Shown here piece after piece: positions 44,321 to 56,791 of a stretch of 64,000 nucleotides of DNA. A program made the translations under genes and the position numbers. Source of the DNA: Cryptomeria japonica (taxonomy: Eukaryota > Streptophyta > Pinopsida > Cupressales > Cupressaceae). The stretch is from contig NC_081410.1 in NCBI RefSeq assembly GCF_030272615.1, positions 227,384,915-227,448,914 on the forward strand, in the 5' to 3' direction. Under the pieces are notes generated by a model. The model did not search any database, had not been told where the DNA came from, and worked only from the letters and a program-made list of their open reading frames with translations. The stretch's first letter is position 1, and each line of letters begins with the position of its first letter.

Positions 44321-45566
44321 TGTGTGCATGTAAAATTCATCTTGTAAAAACAAAGTATCAATTAGAAGCAAAAGGGAAATCATGAATCCCTTCTAATCAA
44401 AGAATCTAACAAACTAACAATGGAATGATACAACCAAGCAAAATAGGAATTATAATTTCAATCAATAAAAACTCCCTATTCCGTGACTGCATAGAACTTC
44501 CATTGCTCTTCTCCTCTTCATGGTATGATGGCTCTCAGATATTGCGCTGGTAACCTGCAAGTGACACAAAGATTCAAAGTTCATGATTATTGAAAATGGA
44601 GATTGAATGCTCAATTTATAGAAAATTGGAGAAGATTGATTGAAAGGTGGAACAAATTGATCAAGAGGTGTGAACTTAGGTGAGCTCAAATTAAAATTGA
44701 CAGTTGAACTACTAATTATAGGAGCGAAACTCAATAGATTGAATAGATTAATTGAGTCAACTGATTGAGAAAAAGTTGATTGAAGGAAGAAAAAGAATGA
44801 TTGGAGGAAATAAAGAAGATGACAAAGAAAGCTTAATTTAGAAAAAGCTAACTGAAAGATGGAAATAGAGATTGGAGAGATAAATGATTTAATTAATTAA
44901 TTTAGCATGTGCTTGCATTTTAAATTAGATTTTCAATTTAATCTTTGCATGATATTTATTCAAATAGTTGAATTTATTTAATTCAATTTAGCATTTGAAT
45001 ATATTTAGAACTTGACTTTGATTTTCAATTTGGTTTTTGAAATCATGCACATGTATTTGAATTTGGAAGAAATTAAAAGAATATGAAATTAAATGAAATT
45101 AGAATTTGGGGATTTGGAATTGGAAGAATTAATTAGTTAATTAAATAATTTAAAGAAATTATTTTAATTATTTAGAAATGGAATTTAATTAAATAATAAA
45201 GATTATTTAAATTAAAGGATTAAAGCACAATTAATTAAATAATAAATTTTTAATTAATATTTAGAAGAGGGTTGAATGATTAAATGATTAGAGATAGAAA
45301 TTGAATAATTAGCAATTTATTTAAATAATAAAGATTATTTAAATTGGGGAATTAATTAGAATTAATTAAATAATAAATATTTAATTAATATTTAGAAAAT
45401 GATTAAATGATGAAATGATGAAAGAATATAATTAATAGTGAAATGATGAGGAAATATGAAATTAGAAGAATGAGATTAATTAACTTAATTAAATAATTAA
45501 ATAATTATTTAATCAATTAGAGGAATAATTAGTACATGATCAATGAGACATTTTTAGGTGTCTACA
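44321..45566 (-). repeat. Tat element 5' LTR
   Basis: 1246 bp, partner of 23619-24843. TG/CA ends; ATATG follows at 45567. The LTR TATA-like box is at plus 44613-44621. A more diverged patch of about 90 bp at 44650-44740 differs at many sites from the other LTR while the rest is close. Confidence 0.93.
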
Positions 45567-45627
45567 ATATGTGTAGGAAAAGTAAACACCCGCTAACATA
45601 AAGAAAAATAAAAAACCTACACTAACA
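45567..45627 (-). repeat. Copia-A 5' LTR, right fragment
   Basis: The last about 60 bp of the LTR after the Tat element, matching 7335-7394 (GTGTAGGAAAA..., CCTACACTAACA). Confidence 0.88.
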
Positions 45628-47432
45628 TGTGAAATTTATTAATAGATGTTTAGTTATCATTTTTTTATCTTCTTTAAGGTTAGTAATTGCAGGGTTTGGT
45701 GAACAAGGAGTGAACGGTTATTGGAACATGGGAAATAACTATTTCTCTTTACCTAGTAGACTAAGGAACCCAACAAAAAGAATTTTTTTCAAAATATTGT
45801 TTTAATGTCCTAGAACTCACAAATATAAAAGAAATCCAACAAATTTTTTACCAACATAAATCGACGTCATAGGCACCTAGAGCATGCACCTTCAAGTGAT
45901 GAAATTTTTTCAAAACCTTAAACTTAAAAGTTCCCTCTTAAACCATTAGCACACTTCATTAAATTGGCATGTCAAAGGTTGTGTAAACATTTACTTAATG
46001 GCATACCAAAGTGACAGTATGCATCAATTCATAGCAATGTGATTTTTTTCTTAAAACATAAAATGGTCAAGTTTATACCTCTAGCGCATTCCAATGCCAA
46101 GCAATGCCAACAATTGTAAAAACATGAGAATGACATACAATTGAAGCATGTGATTATTCTTAAATTTGATGGTTGTATGGTTGTATTCAGGGATTTTTGT
46201 CATAAAATACAATCAAAATTTTAGAAACAATATATCATGTGAAGGGAATATTTTAGATAGAAATAACAATATATATCATAGTGAAATTATATTAAATATA
46301 TGATAAAAAGATTAAAATAAACTATATTTCATTTTAAGGACAACTCTGAATGAATAACTATTGTAAAAAATGGCTTAACAAATAAAGGTAACCACTAAAT
46401 TTAGGCCAACACATGGCCGCATAAAGAAAACCAATAAGAGTAAAACAAAAAGAAAGAAGGAATATAATCTACCTCAAGCATACATTTGTATATGGCGATG
46501 ACAAGTTTTTCAAGTGGCAAAAGACTGCGAGTGTTTGCCAAAATATCTATTTGCAAGGTTTTTTATCAAAACAAAAATGGAGGTTAGAATAAAAGTACAC
46601 CTGAAAGGATGTAAAATGCTAAAAACATGAGGGCATTACCTCTACAAAGGTGCTTGGATTTGTAACCATTATCATTGTTCAACTCAAACTTCACGATAGA
46701 GGAAGATAATAATTGTAATGGGTTACAAATTTTGTAAAGAGTTTTTTTTGTTCAACTTGAATATATTTTTCAATTGAACCATTGCAATTATTTTTTATTT
46801 GTTAGATCTTCATTTAATATTTTTCCCAAAGGTCCTTGCAAGTTTTTTATGATAAGACCGACACATATAATAATGGAAATAAGGTGATGTAGAAGGTTGT
46901 ATAAGAATAAAAGAGGACTCCAAGCCTCATAAAAGAAATGAGGGTAGAGGTTGTAACATAGAGATAAGACCAAACCCTTGACAGTAAAGGGTCACAACCA
47001 AGAGAATAGATCAAACTCTCTTAGGTATAAACAAAGAAGTATAAAAAATCAATGACAGTGATAGACAATTAGACAATGATTGCAAAAGAATGAGAATCTA
47101 GTAAAGGCACAAAGGACTATTTGAAATCTAGACCATCATGATACAGTCAATATATTCAATGTACAAGGTACTCATGACATCAAAATGGTGGAATAAAAGT
47201 CTCATGGCAGCCAAAGAAGATAGCATCACAAAGACCAAAACCATCTTTAAAGTTTAGTCTTATCAAATGCAGACAATACAATACTATCTTCACAAAGTTA
47301 AGAGGCATAGTCACAAGAGCCACCTAAAGGGAATGAATATGTTGTTAATATATAAACTAGCTATTCCATAGCAGAAAATAAGTAGTTGCAACAACCCAAA
47401 TACAAACAGAGAGGATGTTGGCATTATAACAG
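45628..47432. other. Unassigned spacer
   Basis: 1.8 kb of AT-rich DNA right of the nested cluster. No LTR ends, domain or repeat that I can support. The last few hundred bases could be the 3' interior of whatever element owned the polypurine tract at 47433. Confidence 0.45.
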
Positions 47433-47444
47433 ACAAAGGGAGAT
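47433..47444 (+). other. Polypurine tract before Copia-type LTR
   Basis: ACAAAGGGAGAT immediately precedes TGTTGGCATTTC. The Copia-C tract at 59450-59461 has the same form (AAAGGGGGAGAT). Confidence 0.75.
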
Positions 47445-48887
47445 TGTTGGCATTTCAATAAGGATATTGAGAAGGTTGTTGATGAATATGGATATAACTG
47501 ATCAAGAATGTTTACTATCTTAATATTATTATTTTGTCATTGACGTCAAGAAATTGATTTTCTAATTCAGTATGATGTTTCCATATCTTAAGAAGTATGA
47601 TTTGATGAGTATAAAGATGTCAGTAAAAGACACAGAAAGAATATGATGAATAAGGGGATGAATAAGTTATTAAATGGGCAACTATTACCGAGTTAGACAA
47701 TGATGAGATCATGATGTTTAGATTGTTTTGATATCCTACATATGTTGTTAATTGTAAGGTTAATACTATACTATGTTACCCTAAGGAACCTAGTCAGTAA
47801 ACCCTAAGGTTATCGCTATCGGTTAATGAAGGCAGAATGTCTACCGAGTGAAGTTTAGTATTTACCGAGTTGCAACTGAGTAGTAACAGAATGCATTGAA
47901 TGAATAAAAGAATTATTTAATGAAGGAAGCTGATGAGCTGGAATTGATTAAATGATTGGTATGCCATGCATGAAGTTTGTTAAAGAATCTATGGTAAAGG
48001 AAAATTGGCAGGAAGATCTACAACTCAGATTGAACCGCAGTACCCTAGCACAAGTTCCAAGAAATGTATGCAAGTTCCAAGGTGGGGTAAAATGTTTTCA
48101 GATCGAAGGATACATTGAACCTAGTCAAAGTTTGAAGATCTGATGGCTATGATTGATCATGGGAAATGTGATCAAGGAGATTAAGCGGTTGGCAAATTGT
48201 TTATAAATAAGGAACTATTGATAAACAATGTATGCGGGCAAGTGTATGCATAGGGATGATACATAGTGATTACCAAGCATAGAAGCTTGAAGACCTGTTT
48301 GAATAATAGAGTATAGAGCCCAACAAATGGACAAGATAAGTCCTATTGTATTGAGCAAATAAGAATCTACTTTAGCATTTTAGATGTGAAGTTGCAAATA
48401 GATTTTTATTACTGTTATTTTGTGAAGTGACAGAAAATCTCTTAACCGAGTGGACTTAATAGTCTTATTTGTAAAACCCTCTAGCAAGGTGACATTCTGA
48501 TTGAGTGTTTGAAATCCTTTAACAAGGTCACTTCTAACAAGGTGAAGATCCTAATAGATATGAGGGAAATCCCTTAACCAGGTCACATCTAGCAATGTGT
48601 TTGTAATCTTTAACAGGATTTGCTTTTAACCGAGCATACTCTAGAAGAGTATATTTCTTAGTGGGTCCAAAATCCCACAGTGGTTTTTCCCTATTTGGGT
48701 TTCCACGTTAAATCTAGTGTTATGAGTGTTATGATGTTTATATGCTTTTGAGTTTGCATGTTTAGCAGTTTTGGTTATATTGCTAAATTATATGTTACCG
48801 AGGTTGAATCTGTTGTTTTTATGGAAGATTAAGTTTGTATGATTCACCCCCCCTCTCATCTTGTTAACTTGGCATCTGTACTTAACA
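47445..48887 (+). repeat. Copia-type LTR related to Copia-C LTR
   Basis: 1443 bp, TGTTGGCATTT to TACTTAACA. It matches the Copia-C LTR (reverse strand of 58300-59449 and 56792-57420): TCATTGACGTCAAG, GTTAGACAATGATGAGAT, and GATTCACCCCCCCTCTCA near the end. A TATA box TATAAATAA lies at 48202. It has a polypurine tract on its left and a primer-site-like sequence on its right, which a simple solo LTR should not have. Confidence 0.82.
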
Positions 48888-48901
48888 TTAAGTATCAGAA
48901 C
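48888..48901 (+). other. Decayed primer binding site
   Basis: TTAAGTATCAGAAC right after the LTR. AAGTATCAGAAC differs from the initiator-Met site TGGTATCAGAGC at three positions. Confidence 0.55.
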
Positions 48902-51900
48902 TATCAGAGGATTCTTCATTAAACAAGCACTCTTCAAAAGGATATCATACTAGGGAAGATGAATCTCTTTCAGTAAAGACATAGGGGAAACATTCAAGGT
49001 GCACATACATAGTATTTTGAATCCTTGCATGACACAAACTTCATGAACTCCAAAAACCTCACTATAACAACAAATAAAGAAGCATGTGATCTTGTATTAA
49101 AAAGAGGCTTGTAATGATAAGTCTTACAAGACTTATTTCATTTTTACCATGCCAACTACTCAAAGCAGTTGAAAAGAAATGCCTACACCTAAGCTTAAGG
49201 TCAATTAGTGCTGAATCACATGCAAGTAGTTAAAGGGAAGATGAAGAAGCAAAGGGGTGAAGTTTATTTTTCATGCAATAGTTTGAGCCTTCAAAATAGA
49301 GAGTTTTGAGAAGAATACAACAATTTCACATTAGTAGAAGTGTCTTCATGAGTTGCACACCACTTGAGGTCAAATTTCCAAAATTTCAACCTCAGTTTGC
49401 GGTAGTTTTGAGTGTCTTTTTGTATGCTTATTAAACCAATTTCAACCCAGGGCTTCATCATACAAGATTGGAGATAAAAACAAAGTGGAAGCAATTAGTT
49501 CAAGATTAAGAGGTGGAGTTCATCTCAGATCTATCTATCAATTGTGAATGCATCTCATTCTTTTATAAATTTTCCTCTCTTCTTTATTCTAAGTTGGTTC
49601 TTTCTTTCTACTTGCATCTTCAACAAGATTGAAAACTTTGTAGCTCATTTTTATTCAATTTTCAAGGATTGTAATAGAATTATTTTTAGTATTAAAAAAG
49701 AAATAACAGATTCCTCTTCAATATCTCTTGTGTCTCATTGTCAAGGAAATGATTTGATAAAATACTATGATTTAACAACAAATCCTTTATTTATGTCTCA
49801 TTTATGCTTTGTGAAACAAGAAATTTCATGTTAAATTCAAGTTGTATGCTATGTTTTATCAAGTTTTTTGACATTTGTATCTGTAAAAACCTAGTTTTCC
49901 TTTTACAAACATTGAAACTTTAAACCTACATGTGAAATATTTATGAGCTTTATGATCTAAACTGAATTGTGAGAAGTTTAAATCTTTTGCAGCTGATTAT
50001 AGATTTAGGACAATTAGTAGAATCATTCATTCTGGTGCATCACCTCCATAGTTTTTAGATTTTCAATTCAAGCAATAGATCTCTACCCTTTTCCCATAGA
50101 ATCAAGTTAGTTTTAGGTGTTTCACCAAGGGAACCAACCCTTCATCTAGAGGTTGATTTCCATTATAGGCAACCCACATGCTTGGAAATCATCCCATGTT
50201 GCACAAGATTTGTGAACTCTCATAAGTTTGGCATTAGGTACAATCCTTCATGACAATAGGTAGATCTCACATAACAGAAGGGTTTTTCATGGACCAAGAT
50301 GTCCTAACATACAATATATGTAAAAATAGAATAAACCCTTGATGTAGGGTAACACCATAGAATACTCCTTATGGAAGAAGCCACGTAATTCTATATCTCC
50401 AAGAGATCCCAAACACAATTTATCATATGCATCCATATATCTTTTCAATAATAGTCATATTATTTATATACACATCTTCCTAATAACATAATAGAGGGGT
50501 AAATCATTAATCTCAATGATGTCTTACTCTTCTTCTAATATAATTAAATCCATAGGTTGTCCATGTGACCTAATATACTTAGCTTAAGGTATGTGTACCA
50601 CATGTCAACACCTTTGTCCACTCATATACATTATAATAGCATATCCCTAGACACAACATTTTATATATCCATCATTTTTCTTCTATTTTCAAGCATCTTA
50701 AATAGATATTTTAGTAGTTTTTCAATACTCAAAATAACACTAGCATCACATATAGCCTTTTTTTCCATTCCTTATCAATTGCACAGGGGTTTATCATTAT
50801 TTTACCCACTCTATATTCAACTAAGTTATATTGGTATGATTTTAACCATAAGAGGAATATATAAGGATTTAACATCTAGAGTTTAATTTGATTTTGGATA
50901 TATTCTAGGGTTTTTTTAAGCTATAAAATTACAGTTTTTTCCTATGGCAGAGAAACATGAAATATTTTTTTCATATTCAAGTCATTAAGATTGTGTGAAA
51001 CTTTCCTACTTGGGTTTCATCAATGGTGTAGCACTTCCAAATCACTAAATTACCTTTTATATTGGTGTGTGAATATTTGAAGATCAAAGACACAAAACTG
51101 CGACACATGAGTGCATATGAGTTAGATTTAGAATAGAAAATAAAGTAAAATAAAATAAATTGCAAAGAGACATTGATATAGTGGACTCATTAAATTTATT
51201 CAAAATTTCCTATTTCCATTCAAAAAATTTATATTTTCATCACTTGTACCATATATTATGACCTTGAAAAATGGAGATTCACACAACAAGTGATAATATC
51301 CTTGGGTAAATTTGATGTTGTTCCAAGGAAATAGTTTTGGTTTATTTTTATATGAGGAGAAGAAATAAAAATAGAAAAATATGAAGACATGTGTAATAAA
51401 AAAACCCTTTGAATGTCAAAGAACTGAAAAAAAAAAGCTAAACAAAACCAACTAGGAAAATAGTGGTTGAAGGAAACCAATAGACCTAACAATTTTTCAA
51501 ATTTGATAAGAAGAAATGAATACAAGGGATAAGACTCTTTTATTATTACCTTGCATTAATCAATTAATCAATCAAGCTCTAAATGTTCTATATCATGAAC
51601 ATATAAATTCTATGTGTAAGGAATTTTTTTACTTTGATTAGGGTGTCTTAATCAATGAATGAATACATGTACACACATAAGAAGATTTATATGGTTGACA
51701 TGAATTGCATAAGGTTTTTATTTGGTTTATTTTATTGCAAAAATAATACTTTTTCCTACTTTGACAAGGGTGGAGGCATTCAATATAACCTAGATTTATA
51801 GATAGCCATTGCAATTGTAGTATATTATAGTGAGTGATTTATATTCTTAATGCATGAGTGATTTATATTCTTAATGCATTACACAAGGAGATTAGATGGA

Positions 51901-51997
51901 CAGTTATATAATACTATTTTAGAGAAAGTTGGAGTATTTTTTATAGAGTGAGTAGTTTGATATATTAAATTTTTAACTTTTACCTTTTTTTAGACTA
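48902..51997. other. Unassigned, AT-rich
   Basis: 3.1 kb. The first few hundred bases may be 5' interior of a Copia element, but I find no gag. Longest frames are under 100 codons and unrecognised (for example 50593-50886 on the plus strand, hydrophobic). No repeats worth reporting. Confidence 0.4.
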
Positions 51998-52992
51998 TGT
52001 GTATGCATTGAAAATTGAATGAAATAGCAAATGAATTAACGAGTAACTACAAACTCAAATTAATTACTAAAATCTCAAATCATATACAGTTAAGGAAGGA
52101 ATGAAAATTCAACAAAATAATAAAATAAATTAAAAATTCAACAAAATAATAACATAAATCAAAATTAAATCAAATCGATTATCGAATCCATGCATATATC
52201 CTCCATTGCTATTCTCCTTCTTTTGTTTTTGACAATGGATCTCACAATCATATCCCTAATATCACACTAAAATTGAAGACTGTGGTTGGATGAATGAGAA
52301 TTGATGTTGCTTTTATAGATTTCTTGATATCGATCAACGATTCAAATTAACAGATCAATAGAATTGATGAGTGGTTGAGATCTATTGAGAAATTTTTGTT
52401 GAAATGATTACAAGGTAGACCTAGTTGTGTTATGGAGATAGATTGAATTGATTGATGAGATGACTGATTTGATTGATCTATTAGGAAAATTGATTGAGAG
52501 TGGAACTGAAAGTGAGTGGGAGTTAAAAATATACAACTGAGTACTTAATTAGCCATTGTTAATGTATGCTATAGGAGAGATAAATAAAATAAATATTTTA
52601 AGAGGAAGTTAAATTTTAAAAATGATAGATGATTAAATAAATTAAACAATTCATTTAATTGTGAAGACATAATTAGCTAGTTAAATAATTTCTCATAATT
52701 ATATATTTATGAGAAGGGGTAAAAATTGATTTAATTAAATAGTAAATATTATTTAACAAAAGTGGATAAGCGAGGATTAATTAAATAATAAAATTACTTA
52801 ATTAATATTTAGAGGAAAATTAGATAATTAAAAAATTATTTAATTATGGGGTTAGAGGAAAATTTTGATTTTTGAATTCAAATTAGAAGAATGATGTTAG
52901 ATTAATTAAATAATTAAAATTATTTAATTAATTAAGAGAAAAATTAATAAAAGTAGCATTCACAGGCTTTAGATCAATTTTAGTTGTCTACA
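51998..52992 (-). repeat. Gypsy-type LTR with adjoining 3' interior
   Basis: About 995 bp. The minus strand starts TGTAGACAACTAAAATTG, like the Tat LTRs, with a minus-strand TATA box TATAAAAG (plus 52309-52318). The left boundary TGTGTATGC is my best guess. It is followed by a polypurine tract, so it is a 3' LTR; no partner LTR is in the window. Confidence 0.75.
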
Positions 52993-53006
52993 TTTTGCCC
53001 CTCTTT
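52993..53006 (-). other. Polypurine tract
   Basis: Minus-strand AAAGAGGGGCAAAA directly before the LTR start, nearly identical to the Tat tract at 24844-24856. Confidence 0.85.
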
Positions 53007-53260
53007 AAGACAATGTGATTTTGAGTGTTGTTTAAAAAACAAAGATTGTTTAAATTTTCCCCTAGTATGCCCCGGTGCCTATCTCCTCTAGGAAAAATTT
53101 GGACTATAAATAGGAATTTAGGCATCTCATTTGGACATTTGTACATAGTGAGCTTGGAGAATTGTTGTCAAAATTTTTCTCACAATTCATTAAAACATGG
53201 GAACAATTCTGGGTTGTGGTAATTAGAATAGAAGTGATCCTCCAGGCAAGGCTAGCTCCC
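53007..53260 (+). other. Tat-like 3' interior remnant with antisense promoter
   Basis: Shares the order of short blocks with 24857-25230: GACAA, a GTTTAAA-rich stretch, ATATGCC/GTATGCC, then a TATA box (TATAAATA at 53105) and an ATG 91 bp further (53196). The following frame stops soon and I cannot recognise the PMD exon. The rest of this element is missing. Confidence 0.55.
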
Positions 53261-55278
53261 TTGATACTTCACCTAAACCTATCTTAATAATGACTTTGTA
53301 GAGAAAAGAGTAAGGAAGGAAAAAAAACATGTAAATGAAACCTAACCCTAAAGGTGATGCACCAAATGATTTTATGAACTTTACACAAATGGAAACACAC
53401 AGAAAACCAGTAACAAAAACTTATTCTTGCACAACTCAAAACTAATAAACTTTTCATCAACAATTTATAAGAAGGCTAAATACTCACTATTGTAGTAGGA
53501 GAAGGATGTTTTTCTCACACCTTAAGATTGATTATATTATTGATACAACTTATAACTTGCAAATGTATATGTAATTATGCATAAAGATACCACTATGAGA
53601 TACAATTATAAGGATAAAGACATCACATAAAATTGCATCAATCACTAAGTACACAATTTCAGAAAAATGAGAAGGCAAAACTACTTCTTATTACTCTCAA
53701 AAGGTGTTGCAATGCTATATTGATCACTGAAAATGAGTTACAAAATTTTCAACCCTGCTCAAGAACTCTAAAAATTCTAAGTAGCATAAGATGAATTAGC
53801 AAGAACTAACTTCAAAAATGAAGTTTGAAGCATACTTATGCCTTTTCCAAGCAGTTACAAAATAATAGGCCTCATCAACCTCCTTGGTCGTGCATAACAT
53901 AAAATCTTATTTTCAAGTACCTCAAACAACTCCAAAAAGGCTCAAAAAAGACAAAAAGTCATCTTTGACTATTCCTACCATAATGAACCCTCAAAAATAC
54001 ATTAATCTCTTAATACTAACTCCAAAATAGCCCCTATATACCCTCCACATGTTGAACAACTTGGTCAAACCTCCCTATATCTTTTCCCATTTCTCATGAA
54101 TGTAATAATATCACTTTGACTCATTAAAGGAAATAGACACCTATCACTTTGCATAAATACAATGTCTAAGTGACTTTTAAAAGCACTACTTAGCACATTT
54201 TATACAACAAAAGGTTTGATGCAAAGTAAGAATAAAATGAAAAATAAAGAAACATAGGCAAAATGCCTAAGTCCTTATTGGGCATATTAGGGTAAAGTGA
54301 ACCCTAAAGCGTTCATTTAATTACTTTGTGGTTTTTCCTTTGTCGTGGCACTGCCATGAAAGCTTTGATCCATCAAGGGTTTGAATGAAGGATTTTCTAG
54401 AATAATCTTTTTTCTGCAGGACAAATGCACTTGAAGATGAGCCTAGTAAGTCTATTCCATTATTCAAAACAATCAATAAGTCATGAACTACCTTTGATTC
54501 TTTGTATTTATATGATTTGCCACAATTATTTTCTTATTCCTTCTCTAAAACTAAAGCTTGTTCACTATAGCTATTGTAATTTTTGTATGATGACTATCTT
54601 CATAATCTTTTGGAACTGTAATTTGTGTTCTAGCATCATGACTGCAAACCCACACAATGAAAGCTCATATGCTTATTGTAGTTTAGATACATGCACTTTT
54701 GTTTTGACCCTTTGCTTCTCTAATTGTAGCTTTCTTTGTGATTGTGAATATATCTTTTGATTGATGATTTTATCTTTAATGCCTCGGTCTTCTCTGTGTC
54801 ACTTTGGTGGGGGTATAATTTATGTATGCTTTTTGTGATAGACTTTTGAGATGATTGTTTTTAATAGTGATAATAATATCACTATTTTGGAGGTCTTAAA
54901 AGCTATGAGGCTACCCTCTATGGTAGGGACTATTTTGGCTTGACTATCTAGGCCTTTATTGTACAGACTCTCAAGTCTTTTGTCTTACACCTAGAAGCTA
55001 TTGGCCTATTCTTATTTGCCCAGTTTATTGTGAGGTGAAATTTCTGTCCAAAATAGTTCACTATGTATAGGATTTTCTTACTGATCTTTGAGATAGCTCA
55101 TACATGTAACAATCATGGATGACTATTTCTGATTAAAATTTCACCCTCTAACATTGCTACCTTTGTGACTGTTAGTGCATAAAATTCTATACCAACTTGA
55201 AGCATGTGACTACTCATACTATCAATATGGTTGTCTTTAATGTCAACACTGTTATTGTCAACCTTTGGTTGTATCTAC
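53261..55278. other. Unassigned
   Basis: 2.0 kb with no recognisable gene. The frame 54425-54760 (111 codons, Cys/Leu/Ile-rich) has no known motif. Continues after the solo LTR at 56083. Confidence 0.4.
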
Positions 55279-56077
55279 TGTATATGGTGAAAATGGATAC
55301 AACAATAATTGAAAAGACTAAATGAATTCAACCACAAAACCCCAGTCTAACAACAACAAAGATCCACTGTAACATATGAAGATTACCTAAGACAATGCAA
55401 ATCAAATGAAATCACAAAGATTATACCATCACATGTCCAATAGGGTTTGAATCTCCATTCTTCCTATCTCCATTGATCTTTCTTGATATATTTGCTCTCA
55501 GATTTTATGTGCACAAGAGCTCAACAAAGAACGGAAATGTGGTTGCAAGTAGGATTGATTGCATATGCAAGTTCGAAAGTGTAGTGTAGTCGAGTAATCA
55601 TCGGGGGTTGAATGCATAGTCAGGGTTTGATAATGAAGGAAGCGTCTCCTTATATAGAAGACACCATAAGAAATGGAGGGATAAGATTGAGAGGTGTAAA
55701 AGATAAATGGTCGGCTATGATAGAGGGTAGGTAAAGAAAATAAGAAAATAATGAAAGGGTAGGTAGTGTATGAATTAAGAGATGAATGACATGTGTCATG
55801 GGTAGAAAAGGTTAATTAATTAATTAAATAAATAAAGATTTATTTAATTAATAGAGGAAGTGGGATCAATTAAATAAATAAGATATTTATTTAATTTAGA
55901 AAAAGGATAATTTAAATAAATAAATATATTTATTTAAATGAGAAATAAGGCTAGAAGAGGATAAATGAATTAATTAAATAAATAAAGATTTATTTAATTA
56001 ATAGAAGAATTAGGCTTAAATAATTAAATAAATAAAGATATTTATTTAATTAGAGATGACAATTTTAGGTGTCTACA
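55279..56077 (-). mobile_element. Solo Gypsy LTR
   Basis: 799 bp. Minus strand TGTAGACACCTAAAATTG to ATATACA; perfect target duplication TCTAC at 55274-55278 and 56078-56082. A TATA box CTATATAAGG on the minus strand lies at 55649-55658. The right half has 'taattaaataaataa' words like the Tat LTR. No internal sequence, so it formed by LTR-LTR recombination. Confidence 0.93.
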
Positions 56078-56082
56078 TCTAC

Positions 56083-56791
56083 TATCTATGGAGGTATCTC
56101 CTTTGGATCACTGCTCCTACTATATCTCTTCTTTGTGTATCATTCTCTCTGTCAATCTTATGATAGTTAGCTAGGCATTAGTTTTTCTTGCTCATCTATC
56201 TTGAAGCTCATTCTTTCATGACTTCTCATTCATCTCTTTTAGATTGTATTATGTGTTCTTAACTCAAAATAAGTCATTTTCTTGAGTTGTATCAGTCATA
56301 GTCTGTGTTGCTTTTGTTTTCACTGTTTTTAACTCATTTTTCTCTCATCACATACTATTGTAGATGTAGATGCATCTTTGTTGCTCTGTGTAATGTTGCA
56401 ATTTTGTAATGAATGATATCACATGCCTTTCATACAACTTCTTTTTGACTGAGAGCTTATATTCTTTGTAGGAGCACTCTTCTTTTATTGTAATAACACT
56501 CTAGAACTCTAATAGCCTCTGCCCTAAAATGATATAATGACTGCTATCTTTGAGATCTTCATAATCACCACTCTCTATTATTTCTTGATACTCTATCATT
56601 GTATTATTGTCTTGGTAGTGTTTTTGTCTTCCATAACATTGTGGTCCCATTGAGCATCAATTTGTTATTTATATAAATGAAATTGCCACTTCATTGTTAT
56701 AAATGATGAATTGATGTTTGATTGAATCATCATGTCATGTAGGATAACACACTAAATTTTTTCCAATAATAGTAGCATAATGATGGTATGA
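56083..56791. other. Unassigned
   Basis: Same unclassified sequence as 53261-55278, interrupted by the solo LTR. T-rich on the plus strand, no gene seen. Confidence 0.4.

Larger units (their letters stand above)
23619..45566 (-). mobile_element. Tat-lineage Ty3/Gypsy element with antisense PMD gene
   Basis: About 21.9 kb (18.6 kb without the LINE), minus strand. LTRs 23619-24843 (3') and 44321-45566 (5'); perfect ATATG target duplications at 23614-23618 and 45567-45571; polypurine tract and primer site at the expected ends. Order on the minus strand: leader, gag, protease, G-patch, RT, RNase H, second (archaeal-type) RNase H, integrase. The second RNase H, lack of chromodomain, large size and extra ORF between pol and the 3' LTR are hallmarks of the Tat/Ogre group. 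The LTRs differ by a few dozen mostly transition changes by eye, so it is the younger of the two Gypsy elements. RT has a deletion and stops, so this copy cannot move by itself. Confidence 0.93.
1218..45627 (-). mobile_element. Copia-A: outer Ty1/Copia element split by nested insertions
   Basis: The outermost element of the nest, read on the minus strand. Its own parts are the 3' LTR (1218-1314 plus 6857-7394), polypurine tract (7395-7403), degraded pol (about 7640-12300), gag in two halves (12300-12925 and 21934-22151), primer site near 22998-23010, and 5' LTR (23011-23618 plus 45572-45627). Domain order gag-protease-integrase-RT-RNase H is the Copia order. Three younger LTR elements interrupt it, and rejoining across each target duplication restores LTR or gag continuity, which proves the nesting. 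The two outer flanks do not show a matching 5-bp target duplication (GTACA before 1218, TGTGA after 45627), so the LTRs may derive from different copies. Pol has many stops and shifts and is dead. Confidence 0.85.

Noticed and set aside
1213-45632. CATGT as a Copia-A target duplication
   Set aside because: CATGT occurs at 1216-1220 and 45626-45630, but it would place LTR ends two bases inside the TG/CA termini that the polypurine tract and primer site support.
54425-54760. 111-codon plus-strand frame rich in Cys and hydrophobics
   Set aside because: No domain pattern, no conserved neighbours, and T-rich DNA yields such frames by chance.
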